Positions 1 to 7,297 of a DNA stretch of 64,000 nt are shown here, piece by piece; the first letter of the stretch is position 1, and each line of letters starts with the position of its first letter. The DNA is taken from the NCBI RefSeq assembly GCF_017515565.1, contig NZ_JAFWFN010000047.1, forward strand, positions 38,642-102,641. The letters are read 5' to 3'. This DNA is from Halomonas sp. (GTDB lineage Bacteria; Pseudomonadota; Gammaproteobacteria; Pseudomonadales; Halomonadaceae). Below the pieces are notes generated by a model. That model saw only the letters and a list, made by a program, of their open reading frames with translations. It was not told the DNA's origin and searched no databases. Made by a program: the position numbers and the translations under genes.

Positions 1-1004
1 GCCACCGCATTGCCGCGCGGCTAAAAATCATGTCGCGGCTCGATATTTCTGAACGCCGCCTCCCCCAGGATGGGGCGATAAAACTGCAGCTTTCCCGTAC
101 ACGCTCAATTGATTTTCGAGTTAACTCGCTGCCCACCGTCTACGGCGAAAAAGTGGTGCTGCGTATTCTAGACCCGGCGTCGGCCCAGCTAGGCATTGAT
201 CAGCTCGGCTTTAACCCAGTACAGCAGGCGGCGTATGAAAGCGCGCTTAAAAAGCCCCAAGGGATGATTTTGGTTACCGGCCCCACCGGTAGCGGTAAAA
301 CCGTAACGCTATATACCGGCATTAATATACTCAATCAAATTGAGCGCAATATTTGTACCGCCGAAGACCCTGTGGAAATCAAGGTATCGGGGATTAACCA
401 AGTCAACGTGCTGCCCAAAATTGGCTTAAACTTTGCCAGCGCCTTGCGGGCATTTTTACGCCAGGATCCGGATGTGGTGATGGTAGGGGAAATACGCGAT
501 CTCGAAACTGCTGAAATAGCGGTAAAGGCGGCGCAAACAGGCCACTTGGTGCTCTCAACCGTGCACACTAACTCGGCAGCGGAAACCCTTACCCGCCTGG
601 CTAATATGGGCGTTGCCTCCTACAACATTGCCAGTTCAGTCAGTTTGATTATCGCTCAGCGCTTAGCCCGCAGGCTTTGCAACTTGTGTAAAACCCCAGC
701 AGAAATTCCTGCTGAAGCGCTGCGTAAGGCAGGGTTTAGTCAGCTAGATATTCGCAACGCCACTATTTATCAGGCCAAAGGCTGTAAGCAGTGTACTCAG
801 GGCTATAAAGGACGAATCGGTGTTTATGAGGTACTGCCGGTTTCTGATGACATGCGCCAACTTATTATGCGCGATGGTAATTCCATCGAAATTGACCAAT
901 TAGCCCGCAAAGAGGGCCATACAAGCCTTCACCAAAGCTGCTTAAGCCGTGTTTTGGATGGCAGCACCAGCCTTGAAGAAGTTAACCGAATTAGTAAGGA
1001 GTAA
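1..1004 (+). CDS. pilB: Type IV pilus assembly ATPase PilB, 3' part
   Basis: The reading frame is open from the first bases of the window, so the start lies upstream and about 333 C-terminal residues are present. PilB is the cytoplasmic hexameric ATPase that drives type IV pilus extension. Seen here: a Walker A motif GPTGSGKT at 279-302, an Asp box and Walker B region ([11 protein letters not shown]), a His box around [14 protein letters not shown], and two CxxC pairs (CNLC and CKQC) typical of the zinc-binding C-terminal part of PilB and GspE. It is followed after 8 bases by pilC and then pilD, the standard pilus order, which favours PilB over the general secretion homologue GspE. The first ATG in the frame, at 30, is internal and is not the real start. 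Confidence 0.95.
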   Translation, partial: HRIAARLKIMSRLDISERRLPQDGAIKLQLSRTRSIDFRVNSLPTVYGEKVVLRILDPASAQLGIDQLGFNPVQQAAYESALKKPQGMILVTGPTGSGKTVTLYTGINILNQIERNICTAEDPVEIKVSGINQVNVLPKIGLNFASALRAFLRQDPDVVMVGEIRDLETAEIAVKAAQTGHLVLSTVHTNSAAETLTRLANMGVASYNIASSVSLIIAQRLARRLCNLCKTPAEIPAEALRKAGFSQLDIRNATIYQAKGCKQCTQGYKGRIGVYEVLPVSDDMRQLIMRDGNSIEIDQLARKEGHTSLHQSCLSRVLDGSTSLEEVNRISKE

Positions 1005-1012
1005 GCGGCGAC

Positions 1013-2242
1013 ATGGCTAAAGCAAAAGCACGCCAGGCAAAGCGGTCTCCACTCTACCGCTGGAAATGGGCAGGCACAGGCCCACAGGATAGACCGATGC
1101 GCGGGGAGCTCATTGGCCGCACAAAAATTGATATTGTTGAGCAACTGGCGAAACAACGTATTACCGCCACTAAAATCCAAAAACGCAGCAGCTTTAGTGG
1201 GCGCGGCAACGTTACCAATGTCGATATTATGGTCTTTGCCCGACAGATGGCCACTATGGTGCGTGCAGGCATTCCCATTCTACAAGCGCTTCAGGCTGTG
1301 TCTGAAAGCCTTAAAAAGCCTGCTATGGTGGCGCTTACCCAGCAAATTATGGAAGACGTTTCCTCGGGTGATAGCCTTTCAAGCGCCATGGCCAAACACC
1401 CTAAACAGTTTGACCGGTTGTTTGTAAACCTCGTGGATGCAGGCGAACAAGCAGGCGCACTGGACCAAATGCTGGAGCGTATCGCAAGCTATAAAGAGAA
1501 AGTGGAATCGCTTAAAAACCGGGTTAAAAAAGCCCTTTGGTACCCCACCGCCGTCATGGCGATTGGTGTCGCGGTTACCATGCTGCTGCTGATTAAAGTC
1601 GTGCCTGAATTTGAGAGCATGTTCCAGGGGTTTGGCGCCGAGCTACCCGCGCTTACCCAGTTTACGGTGAACTTATCCGAATTAGCTCAGCGGTATTGGC
1701 TCTATGCACTGGGCTTGTTAGTGGGTGGCGTTATGCTTCTTAAAGCCGCAGCAAGGCGCTCATACCGCTTAGCTTACCGGCTAGATGGCCTAATGCTTCG
1801 CCTGCCTGTAATAGGCGATATTATGCACAAGTCTGCTGTTTCCCGGTTCACCCGCACCCTGGCCACGACGTTTGCCTCCGGCGTGCCACTGGTGGAGGGG
1901 CTTGAAACCGCCGCAGGGGCTGCCGACAACCGCGTGTATAGCAAAGCGATTAACGAAGTACGCCAGGATGTTACTACCGGCCAGCAGCTCCATTTTGCCA
2001 TGCGTATGACCAACCGATTCCCTGCCCTAGCGGTTCAGATGGTCAGCATCGGGGAAGAGGCAGGCTCTTTAGATGCCATGCTTAACCGTGTTGCCGACTA
2101 CTACGAAGAAGAAGTCGAAAATAAAGTGGATGCGCTAACCTCGCTCATGGAGCCAGTGATTATTGTTGTGCTGGGTACGTTAGTGGGCGGCGTAGTCGTA
2201 TCAATGTATCTGCCTATTTTTGAGATCGGCACCGCCCTTTAA
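1013..2242 (+). CDS. pilC: Type IV pilus inner-membrane platform protein PilC
   Basis: A 409-residue polytopic inner-membrane protein on which the PilB motor acts during pilus assembly. Two copies of the T2SF domain are visible: the first starts near residue 65 (FARQMATMVRAGIPILQAL) and the second near residue 270 (FTRTLATTFASGVPLVEGL). Hydrophobic helices lie near residues 178-200, 225-245 and 380-402. It ends in the usual PIFEIG-type tail and has normal family length. The ATG at 1013 is preceded by TAAGGAG at 996-1002, inside the end of pilB, so the two genes are probably translated from one message. Confidence 0.95.
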   Translation: MAKAKARQAKRSPLYRWKWAGTGPQDRPMRGELIGRTKIDIVEQLAKQRITATKIQKRSSFSGRGNVTNVDIMVFARQMATMVRAGIPILQALQAVSESLKKPAMVALTQQIMEDVSSGDSLSSAMAKHPKQFDRLFVNLVDAGEQAGALDQMLERIASYKEKVESLKNRVKKALWYPTAVMAIGVAVTMLLLIKVVPEFESMFQGFGAELPALTQFTVNLSELAQRYWLYALGLLVGGVMLLKAAARRSYRLAYRLDGLMLRLPVIGDIMHKSAVSRFTRTLATTFASGVPLVEGLETAAGAADNRVYSKAINEVRQDVTTGQQLHFAMRMTNRFPALAVQMVSIGEEAGSLDAMLNRVADYYEEEVENKVDALTSLMEPVIIVVLGTLVGGVVVSMYLPIFEIGTAL

Positions 2243-2294
2243 GTGCACGTCTCGCTTTTATCAGCTATTTACCGGTTAAATCATTAGGAGCTTT

Positions 2295-3140
2295 ATGGGC
2301 TTTCCGCCAGCACTCTTGTATCTCTTCGCGCTACTTATCGGGCTTTGCTTTGGCAGTTTTTTAAATGTTGTGATCACTCGCCTGCCGGTGATGCTGATGC
2401 GTAGCTGGCGCAATGAAGCCCGGGCCGCGCTTGAGCTTCCCGCAGAAACCTCGCCCCGATTTAATCTCGCAACACCGGGGTCGATGTGCCCACGCTGCGA
2501 GCACCCCATTACATGGCACGACAACCTCCCTTTGCTCGGCTGGTTAAAACGACGCGGCAAGTGCGCCCACTGCCAAACCCCCATTAGTGCGCAGTATCCG
2601 CTGGTAGAACTTATGGGTGGGCTATTAGCAGTGGCCGTCGTAGCGCTTTACGGCGCAACGGCAAGCGCTCTGTTTATCTATGCGGCCTGCTTAACGCTTC
2701 TTGCTCTAGCCGTGATCGATTTTCGCACGTATCTACTGCCGGATATTTTAACCCTGCCACTGCTCTGGGCTGGCTTGCTCTATCAACTGCTCTTCCAGCC
2801 TATTATGTTGCCCAGTGCCGTTATTGGTGCCATGGCAGGCTACCTAATACTGTGGAGCTTTTACTGGCTGTTTAAGCTTATTACCGGCAAAGAGGGCATG
2901 GGATTTGGCGACTTCAAACTGCTAGCGGCGTTAGGTGCCTGGGTCGGCTGGCCCCTGCTGCCGTTACTACTGATATTATCGGCCGGTATTGGCGCTATTG
3001 TTGGCTTAGCGGCACAAGCTCGCTCCCCTCATTTACGCGGCCAGCCACTCCCTTTCGGCCCTTTTTTAGCCCTGGCGGGGTGGGCTTGCCTGCTAGTGGG
3101 CAATGAGCTGATGGCGCTCTACACATCGCTGCTTTATTAG
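2295..3140 (+). CDS. pilD: Prepilin peptidase / N-methyltransferase PilD
   Basis: A bifunctional inner-membrane enzyme that cleaves the leader peptide of type IV prepilins and methylates the new N-terminus; it also serves type II secretion pseudopilins. The 281-residue protein has an N-terminal helix, a cytoplasmic loop with two CxxC pairs (C65/C68 and C90/C93) that bind zinc, and the two aspartate motifs of aspartyl prepilin peptidases: IDFRTYLLPD (D142) and GMGFGDFK (D206). A ribosome site, TAGGAG, lies at 2285-2290. It completes the pilBCD group and is followed by coaE, as in Pseudomonas and relatives. Confidence 0.95.
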   Translation: MGFPPALLYLFALLIGLCFGSFLNVVITRLPVMLMRSWRNEARAALELPAETSPRFNLATPGSMCPRCEHPITWHDNLPLLGWLKRRGKCAHCQTPISAQYPLVELMGGLLAVAVVALYGATASALFIYAACLTLLALAVIDFRTYLLPDILTLPLLWAGLLYQLLFQPIMLPSAVIGAMAGYLILWSFYWLFKLITGKEGMGFGDFKLLAALGAWVGWPLLPLLLILSAGIGAIVGLAAQARSPHLRGQPLPFGPFLALAGWACLLVGNELMALYTSLLY

Positions 3141-3174
3141 CGCTTAAGCCATTAGCGTTTAAGCTATTGGCACA

Positions 3175-3199
3175 GCTACTTGAAAAGCTACTTGAAAAA
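3175..3199. repeat. Short tandem repeat between pilD and coaE
   Basis: The unit GCTACTTGAAAA occurs at 3175-3186 and again, with one extra A, at 3187-3199. It is followed by a decayed copy, CTATTTAAAAAAA. Just upstream, TTAAGC-ATT also occurs twice (near 3144 and 3159). The 162-base gap between pilD and coaE shows no other clear feature; slipped-strand duplication is the simplest reading. Confidence 0.6.
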
Positions 3200-3302
3200 C
3201 TATTTAAAAAAACTAGCTAAACAGCTATCTCGTCACTGTTGCTGTGGCTAGTTTATTATCTATGCTCATTACTATTTGCAGCGCCAATACTAGGGAGCAA
3301 CC

Positions 3303-3854
3303 ATGATCGTTGGATTAACAGGCGGTATCGGCTCGGGTAAGTCTACCGTTGCTCGGGCGTTTGGCGCGCTGGGAATAGGTTGGGTGGATGCCGACGATGT
3401 CGCAAGAGAAGTGGTGATGCCCGGCGAACCGGCACTTGCTGCTATTGCCGAACGTTTCGGCGATAACGTGCTGCAAGCTGACGGCACTCTGAACCGGGCA
3501 GCCCTGCGCAGCATTGTGTTTGAAGCCCCAGCCGAGCGCCAGTGGCTAGAGTCGGTGACCCACCCCCGCGTGCGTGAGCGTATTCTTGTGCACCTTGAGC
3601 GCTTGCAGCGTCACTCGCCCTATGTCTTGCTTGTCTCGCCGCTACTGTTTGAGTCAGGCCAAGACAGGCTAGTAAACCGCACCATCGTGGTGGATGTACC
3701 CGTTGACGTACAGCTTTCTCGAACCCTTGAACGAGATGGCGTGAGTGAGGCTCAGGTGCATGCTATTCTCGCCGCCCAGCTACCCCGTGAAGCGCGCCTC
3801 GCTAAGGCCGATGACATTATTGATAACAGCGGGGATCATGCTTCGATGATGTAA
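3303..3854 (+). CDS. coaE: Dephospho-CoA kinase CoaE, with early stop
   Basis: Last enzyme of coenzyme A synthesis: ATP-dependent phosphorylation of the ribose 3'-OH of dephospho-CoA. The P-loop GGIGSGKST is at residues 7-15, followed by VDADDVAREV and the lid-region Arg residues; the protein reaches the conserved DDIIDNSGD near its end. It then stops at TAA 3852-3854 with 183 residues. Reading on in the same frame gives QVKQLDQHYRNEHQ and a TAG at 3897-3899, which resembles the normal CoaE C-terminal helix and would restore about 198 residues, the usual size. The stop therefore looks recent, or is a sequence error. The catalytic core is intact, so some activity is plausible. A ribosome site, AGGGAG, precedes the ATG. 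Confidence 0.9.
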   Translation: MIVGLTGGIGSGKSTVARAFGALGIGWVDADDVAREVVMPGEPALAAIAERFGDNVLQADGTLNRAALRSIVFEAPAERQWLESVTHPRVRERILVHLERLQRHSPYVLLVSPLLFESGQDRLVNRTIVVDVPVDVQLSRTLERDGVSEAQVHAILAAQLPREARLAKADDIIDNSGDHASMM

Positions 3855-3914
3855 CAGGTAAAACAGCTTGATCAGCATTACCGAAACGAACACCAGTAGT
3901 TCAAGGAGAGCTTT

Positions 3915-4148
3915 ATGCCAACGCCCGCCAACGATGCACCGCTTGAGGTCGCCTGCCCGCAGTGCAACAAACGTGTCACCTGGAGCTCCGAGAGCATCTA
4001 TCGCCCTTTTTGCAGCAAGCGCTGCCAGTTGCTTGACTTAGGCGCCTGGGCTGAGGAGTCCCACCGTATTTCGGGCGAATCCGCCATGGATGAAGCCGAT
4101 CTAGACACACTGCTCGCCCAAGCGGATAAAGACGCCCCGCTCTCCTAG
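3915..4148 (+). CDS. yacG: Zinc-binding DNA gyrase inhibitor YacG
   Basis: A small (77-residue) zinc-finger protein. In E. coli YacG binds the C-terminal region of GyrB and blocks DNA binding by gyrase. Zinc ligands are C14, C17, C33 and C37 in CPQC and PFCSKRC, followed by the family signature [10 protein letters not shown]. The C-terminal third is acidic, as in other members. A ribosome site, AAGGAGAG, lies at 3902-3909. It follows coaE, its common neighbour in the pil region. gyrA lies about 10 kb downstream on the other strand. Confidence 0.93.
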   Translation: MPTPANDAPLEVACPQCNKRVTWSSESIYRPFCSKRCQLLDLGAWAEESHRISGESAMDEADLDTLLAQADKDAPLS

Positions 4149-4164
4149 CTCAGAGTTTGCTGCC

Positions 4165-5037
4165 ATGACCGATAATGCCCTGCCTGTTTATCACTTACTT
4201 CATGAGCTTGATGCTCGTTTCGATGACTTGATGGACACTATTGATCAGGCAGCAACATATTATGAGCAGCAGCAGGCGGCTACATGGCACTTTCAGCCAT
4301 TCCAGGGGAACACGTCCTGGCTGCGCCAAGCGCTGCTCGATATGTGGCATCAGCAAGGCCAAGATGGGCGCGAGACGCGAAATTACATTGCGCTCATCGC
4401 AGCGGATGACACCTTACTGGCAAAATTTAATGCGGTTAACCGTGCTAAAGCGCAGATCAGCGAACTGCTGCAACGTATTAAACAGGCGCACCCGAACACC
4501 CTTAGCCAAGCAAAACACCGCTTACCCCAGCGCCACCCTGACGTTGACAACGTGCTGCGTCAGGGCGGTTTAGCTCGGCTGCACCTTAAGCAGTGCTGGC
4601 GGCACATTCCCATAGCCCCAGCGCCGGTATCACGGGTGCGCTTTGCTTGGTATAGCAGCGGACGCTCAATAAAAAAATTAACCGTACAAGAAGCTGAGCA
4701 AAAACTCCTACAGTTGGATACCGACGCCGCTCATGTCCGCATTCAGCTGCGCAAGTTGGCTGGTATTCCGAGCGGCGAGCCACTCGCCCAGGTGCAGTCT
4801 CAGGCCCCCTTAATGCGGGCCAACCTATTTTTCACCGAGCCTTTAGAAGATGGCCACACAAGGCGTGCAATGAACGTCGCCCTACCGCTTATTGTGCCTA
4901 GCCATAATCAGCAACTTCCCCACATTAAAATGCCACCGCTTAAGCCACCCACCCAGCGCACCAGGGCTAAGCGACGCGATGAAAAATTAGAGCATGAAGC
5001 CTTTTTACCCAGCTTGCGTATTTACCGCTACCGCTAG
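4165..5037 (+). CDS. Tus-like replication terminus-binding protein
   Basis: A 290-residue basic protein that I match to the Tus (Ter-binding) family by pattern along its whole length. An N-terminal helical part holds an LLHELDARFDDLMD-like start. The middle region, LARLHLKQCWRHI followed by VSRVRFAWYSSGRSIKKLT, parallels the E. coli Tus segment with ARFEW, RTLTVL and RFGWANKHIIKNL. A LFFTEPLEDG strand corresponds to the Tus DNA-contacting sheet, and the protein ends in LPSLRIYRYR like the LIIPRLHLYVAD end of Tus. Tus binds Ter sites and stops replication forks in one direction. It starts 16 bases after yacG, so it is probably cotranscribed with coaE-yacG. Its stop overlaps that of the facing gene in the palindrome CTAG (5034-5037). 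Identity is by remembered similarity only. Confidence 0.65.
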   Translation: MTDNALPVYHLLHELDARFDDLMDTIDQAATYYEQQQAATWHFQPFQGNTSWLRQALLDMWHQQGQDGRETRNYIALIAADDTLLAKFNAVNRAKAQISELLQRIKQAHPNTLSQAKHRLPQRHPDVDNVLRQGGLARLHLKQCWRHIPIAPAPVSRVRFAWYSSGRSIKKLTVQEAEQKLLQLDTDAAHVRIQLRKLAGIPSGEPLAQVQSQAPLMRANLFFTEPLEDGHTRRAMNVALPLIVPSHNQQLPHIKMPPLKPPTQRTRAKRRDEKLEHEAFLPSLRIYRYR

Positions 5038-5369
5038 CCCTTCAGGGCAGGCACTGTTTGCAGCTCCCACCGCTCATAGGTGAGTAGCGTCTGGATCAGT
5101 TCGCTTAGCTCACGCTCCGATAGATCATATTCACTGATCAATGCCTTAAAGCGTTCGTTAAACACCTGATCGCGCTTTTCGGTGAGTGCTGCTTGGTCGT
5201 CAGCCTCAAGATCTGCCAACGACCTCACGGGTGGCCCTGTAGGGATACCCATACTGTTATTAGGGTCATCCAACTGACGCAATGCTTGCGCAAAAGCATC
5301 ATCTAGCTCGCGGAATTTACGTAGCTTTTCACGCTCGTCCAGCTGTTTTTCAACCTTGTGATATTTCAT
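5034..5369 (-). CDS. Hypothetical 111-residue charged cytoplasmic protein
   Basis: Not recognised. The product is highly charged and mostly helical, with a Lys/Glu-rich start (KVEKQLDEREKLRKFRELD), a Pro/Gly-rich break around NNSMGIPTGPPVRS and a second helical half ending in LLTYERWELQ. No signal peptide, membrane helix or Cys is present. It converges on the Tus-like gene, their stops sharing CTAG. Codon use resembles the neighbours, which supports a real gene. A weak AGGTGAAAATGAAATACCA leader precedes the ATG. Confidence 0.6.
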   Translation of the reverse strand: MKYHKVEKQLDEREKLRKFRELDDAFAQALRQLDDPNNSMGIPTGPPVRSLADLEADDQAALTEKRDQVFNERFKALISEYDLSERELSELIQTLLTYERWELQTVPALKG

Positions 5370-5674
5370 TGGTATTTCATTTTCACCTTACATGAAAGGG
5401 TCGATACGTCTATTCAACAGGCTTTTATGACAAAAACTGTGCACAAACGCGTAAACCGATTGAGCAAACTTGCCTTTGCTACTTCTTAGAAGCATAAAGA
5501 GGGTATTGGCGCATTAGCATTAACTTAAGGTCCTTCATAGACTCGCAACGCTAGTACACAGGAAGAGTGCTCTATTGATTGCTTGTCTGCTTATTACGAT
5601 CACTCAGCACCGAGAAGGTGCGTTACAGGCTAACAAACCCCCACCTGTAAATTACACGCAAAGGAGGCCAGATA
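5370..5674. other. Intergenic region between divergent genes
   Basis: This 305-base gap must carry the promoters of the unknown gene on the left and the AraC-type gene on the right. It holds a hairpin, GCACC-gagaa-GGTGC, at 5607-5621 and a short palindrome, CTTCTtAGAAG, near 5484-5494; either could be an operator. No convincing -35/-10 pair or small gene was found. Confidence 0.4.
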
Positions 5675-6508
5675 ATGTTCAACGCAATGACACGAGCTGA
5701 GATCTGGCTGCAGGATACACTCGATAAAACACTGGGAATCGAAGACCTCGCTAACCACCTTGGTTACTCGTCGTCTCAAATACGGCGCCAGTTCCGCCAA
5801 TGCTTTGATGTATCGCCTAGCGCTTACCGGGAAAAAAGACGTCTTGAGCGCGCGGCTGTTTTACTCTCGCTCACTCCACAGAATATAGCGCAAATTGCAT
5901 TACGCTGCGGCTATCTCAACCACTCCTCTTTTTCGCGAGCCTTTCATCGCCGTTACCAGCTCACACCGCGCAATTATCGTCATGCACTCAGCGGTATTCG
6001 TCACTTGTCACTTTCCGAGCGACATTTTAAAACCACTATTGTGAGGAGCCAACCCAGACAAACTGTTCTCATGCGCCTTTACAGTGCGCCAGAGCAAATT
6101 CACGGGTTAGGGGTTACCAAGTACCATGCTAATCAACTGGAGTGCTTCCAGACTCATTTAGAACCCGCCACCCCGGCTATCTCGCTTCCAGACATATTGT
6201 CTGAGAAGGTAGAGGCACTTGAAGATGAACCCAGCGTTCACCAGATACGAACCGATATTGGGCTTTATCTGGAGAGTAGCACCCAAGCTAATCACTTGGC
6301 CTTACCCGTCGCTTATCGTCGAGTCGCTATGCCATCCCACCACTATGCCAAGACATGTTTTGAGGATTTTTCAGAGTTATCGCAAGCAATGACATCAACT
6401 CTGATACAGCTAATGAGGGATCAGAAGCAGTTTCATGTCAGTGGGGAAGCACCTAGGGTACTGTGGCATCCAAATCATTTAGAGCTTCAAACACCGCTAT
6501 TATCCTAG
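5675..6508 (+). CDS. AraC/XylS-family transcription regulator
   Basis: A 277-residue regulator with its DNA-binding domain at the N-terminus, as in Rob and some GyrI-fused members, rather than at the C-terminus. The first helix-turn-helix is around residues 22-45 (IEDLANHLGYSSSQIRRQF) and the second around 70-95 (IAQIALRCGYLNHSSFSRAF), with the signature RRYQLTPRNYR at about 96-106. The remaining 170 residues may be an effector-binding domain of GyrI-like type; I cannot confirm this and no ligand can be named. The start is well set by AAAGGAGG at 5660-5667. It stands alone between two divergent or convergent transcripts. Confidence 0.85.
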   Translation: MFNAMTRAEIWLQDTLDKTLGIEDLANHLGYSSSQIRRQFRQCFDVSPSAYREKRRLERAAVLLSLTPQNIAQIALRCGYLNHSSFSRAFHRRYQLTPRNYRHALSGIRHLSLSERHFKTTIVRSQPRQTVLMRLYSAPEQIHGLGVTKYHANQLECFQTHLEPATPAISLPDILSEKVEALEDEPSVHQIRTDIGLYLESSTQANHLALPVAYRRVAMPSHHYAKTCFEDFSELSQAMTSTLIQLMRDQKQFHVSGEAPRVLWHPNHLELQTPLLS

Positions 6509-6531
6509 CAAGCGCAGCCTATCTATTAAAT

Positions 6532-6553
6532 ACGACGTTAAATTTAACGTCGT
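6532..6553. repeat. Perfect 22-bp palindrome
   Basis: ACGACGTTAAA is followed directly by its reverse complement TTTAACGTCGT, giving an uninterrupted two-fold symmetric site between the end of the AraC-type gene and the mvaT terminator. It has no spacer and no T-tract, so it reads more like a protein-binding site or a cruciform than an ordinary terminator, although it could contribute to 3'-end formation for the AraC-type gene. Confidence 0.75.
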
Positions 6554-6560
6554 TCAAAAC

Positions 6561-6592
6561 AAAACCGGCACTTCTGTTAAGAAATGCCGGCT
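6561..6592 (-). terminator. Rho-independent terminator of mvaT
   Basis: On the minus strand AAGCCGGCA pairs with TGCCGG around an inner TTCT/AGAA stem, and the hairpin is followed by TTTTGTTTTG. It lies about 10 bases after the mvaT stop. Confidence 0.8.
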
Positions 6593-6600
6593 TAAACTGC

Positions 6601-6972
6601 TTAGTCTTCCATGCGTACCAGCCAAGACTCAACGGCTTCATCGCCATGCTCGTCTTTCCAGTTGCGCAGGCCTTTATGGTTACCGCCACGGGTCTCAATC
6701 ACTTCACCGTTATGCGGGTTTTTATAAATCTTCAGACGACGCTTACGACGAGATGACGCGGCAGGCGCTTTAGCACTGCGCTGATCTGATGCTGGATCTA
6801 ACAGAGCAATCACATCGGCAGGACGCTTACCAAACTCATTCATCAATGCCTCAAGCTTAGCTTTAAACTCCAGCTCGCTTTTTAAGCGTTGATCACCTTC
6901 CAGGCGTTGAAGGTCTTCCTGCAGTTGTTTCAGCTGCTGCTCTTTCTGGATATATTCATTTAAAAGTGACAT
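6601..6972 (-). CDS. mvaT: MvaT/MvaU-family H-NS-like nucleoid protein
   Basis: A 123-residue xenogeneic silencer that binds AT-rich DNA and oligomerises, doing in Pseudomonas and relatives the work of H-NS. The N-terminal half is a coiled coil (SLLNEYIQKEQQLKQLQEDL and on), residues 50-62 carry PADVIALLDP, and the C-terminal DNA-binding part contains YKNPHNGEVIETRGGNHKGL, the conserved MvaT AT-minor-groove motif with R-GGN. The ATG is preceded by AGGAACTCCT. A strong own terminator and a nearby candidate promoter make it a single-gene unit. Confidence 0.93.
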   Translation of the reverse strand: MSLLNEYIQKEQQLKQLQEDLQRLEGDQRLKSELEFKAKLEALMNEFGKRPADVIALLDPASDQRSAKAPAASSRRKRRLKIYKNPHNGEVIETRGGNHKGLRNWKDEHGDEAVESWLVRMED

Positions 6973-7071
6973 AGGAGTTCCTTTGTAGCCAGGGTTTAAC
7001 GTAGCGTAAATTTAACCGCATAAGGCATAGAGTGGGCAAGCTCAATACCCGTTAATTCAGGATGCGGACAC

Positions 7072-7100
7072 ATTATTGCCGTAAAAGTGCTAATTGACAA
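7072..7100 (-). promoter_or_regulatory. Candidate sigma-70 promoter of mvaT
   Basis: On the minus strand TTGTCA (7100-7095) and AATAAT (7077-7072) are separated by 17 bases, with the mvaT ATG about 100 bases downstream. The surrounding 6973-7244 stretch is AT-rich and holds no gene, so an AT-binding protein such as MvaT could act on its own promoter here (inference). Confidence 0.5.
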
Positions 7101-7244
7101 CTAGTCTAGATGATTTTGTGATATTTACTAATCAATTTTACGGACTTACGTAAAACTTAAAAGTTCAGCGCTTTAAAATTAACAAGCAACAAACAGTTAC
7201 TACAGGCGCAATGAACTACCGTTACTCAACACTGCATAAGCCAT

Positions 7245-7276
7245 AAAAAAAAGCGCCGCCCTAATGGGCGGCGCTT
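7245..7276 (-). terminator. Rho-independent terminator of rpsA
   Basis: On the minus strand AAGCGCCGCCC, loop ATTA, GGGCGGCGCTT, then TTTTTTAT. An 11-bp perfect stem with a long U-tract ends the rpsA message. No ihfB gene follows rpsA here, although it does in many gammaproteobacteria. Confidence 0.95.
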
Positions 7277-7297
7277 TTATAGGCAAGAACTAATAAA

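Noticed and set aside
6463-6756. Open frame crossing the AraC-type gene end and mvaT
   Set aside because: It covers the mvaT coding region on the wrong strand and the terminator; no sign of coding.
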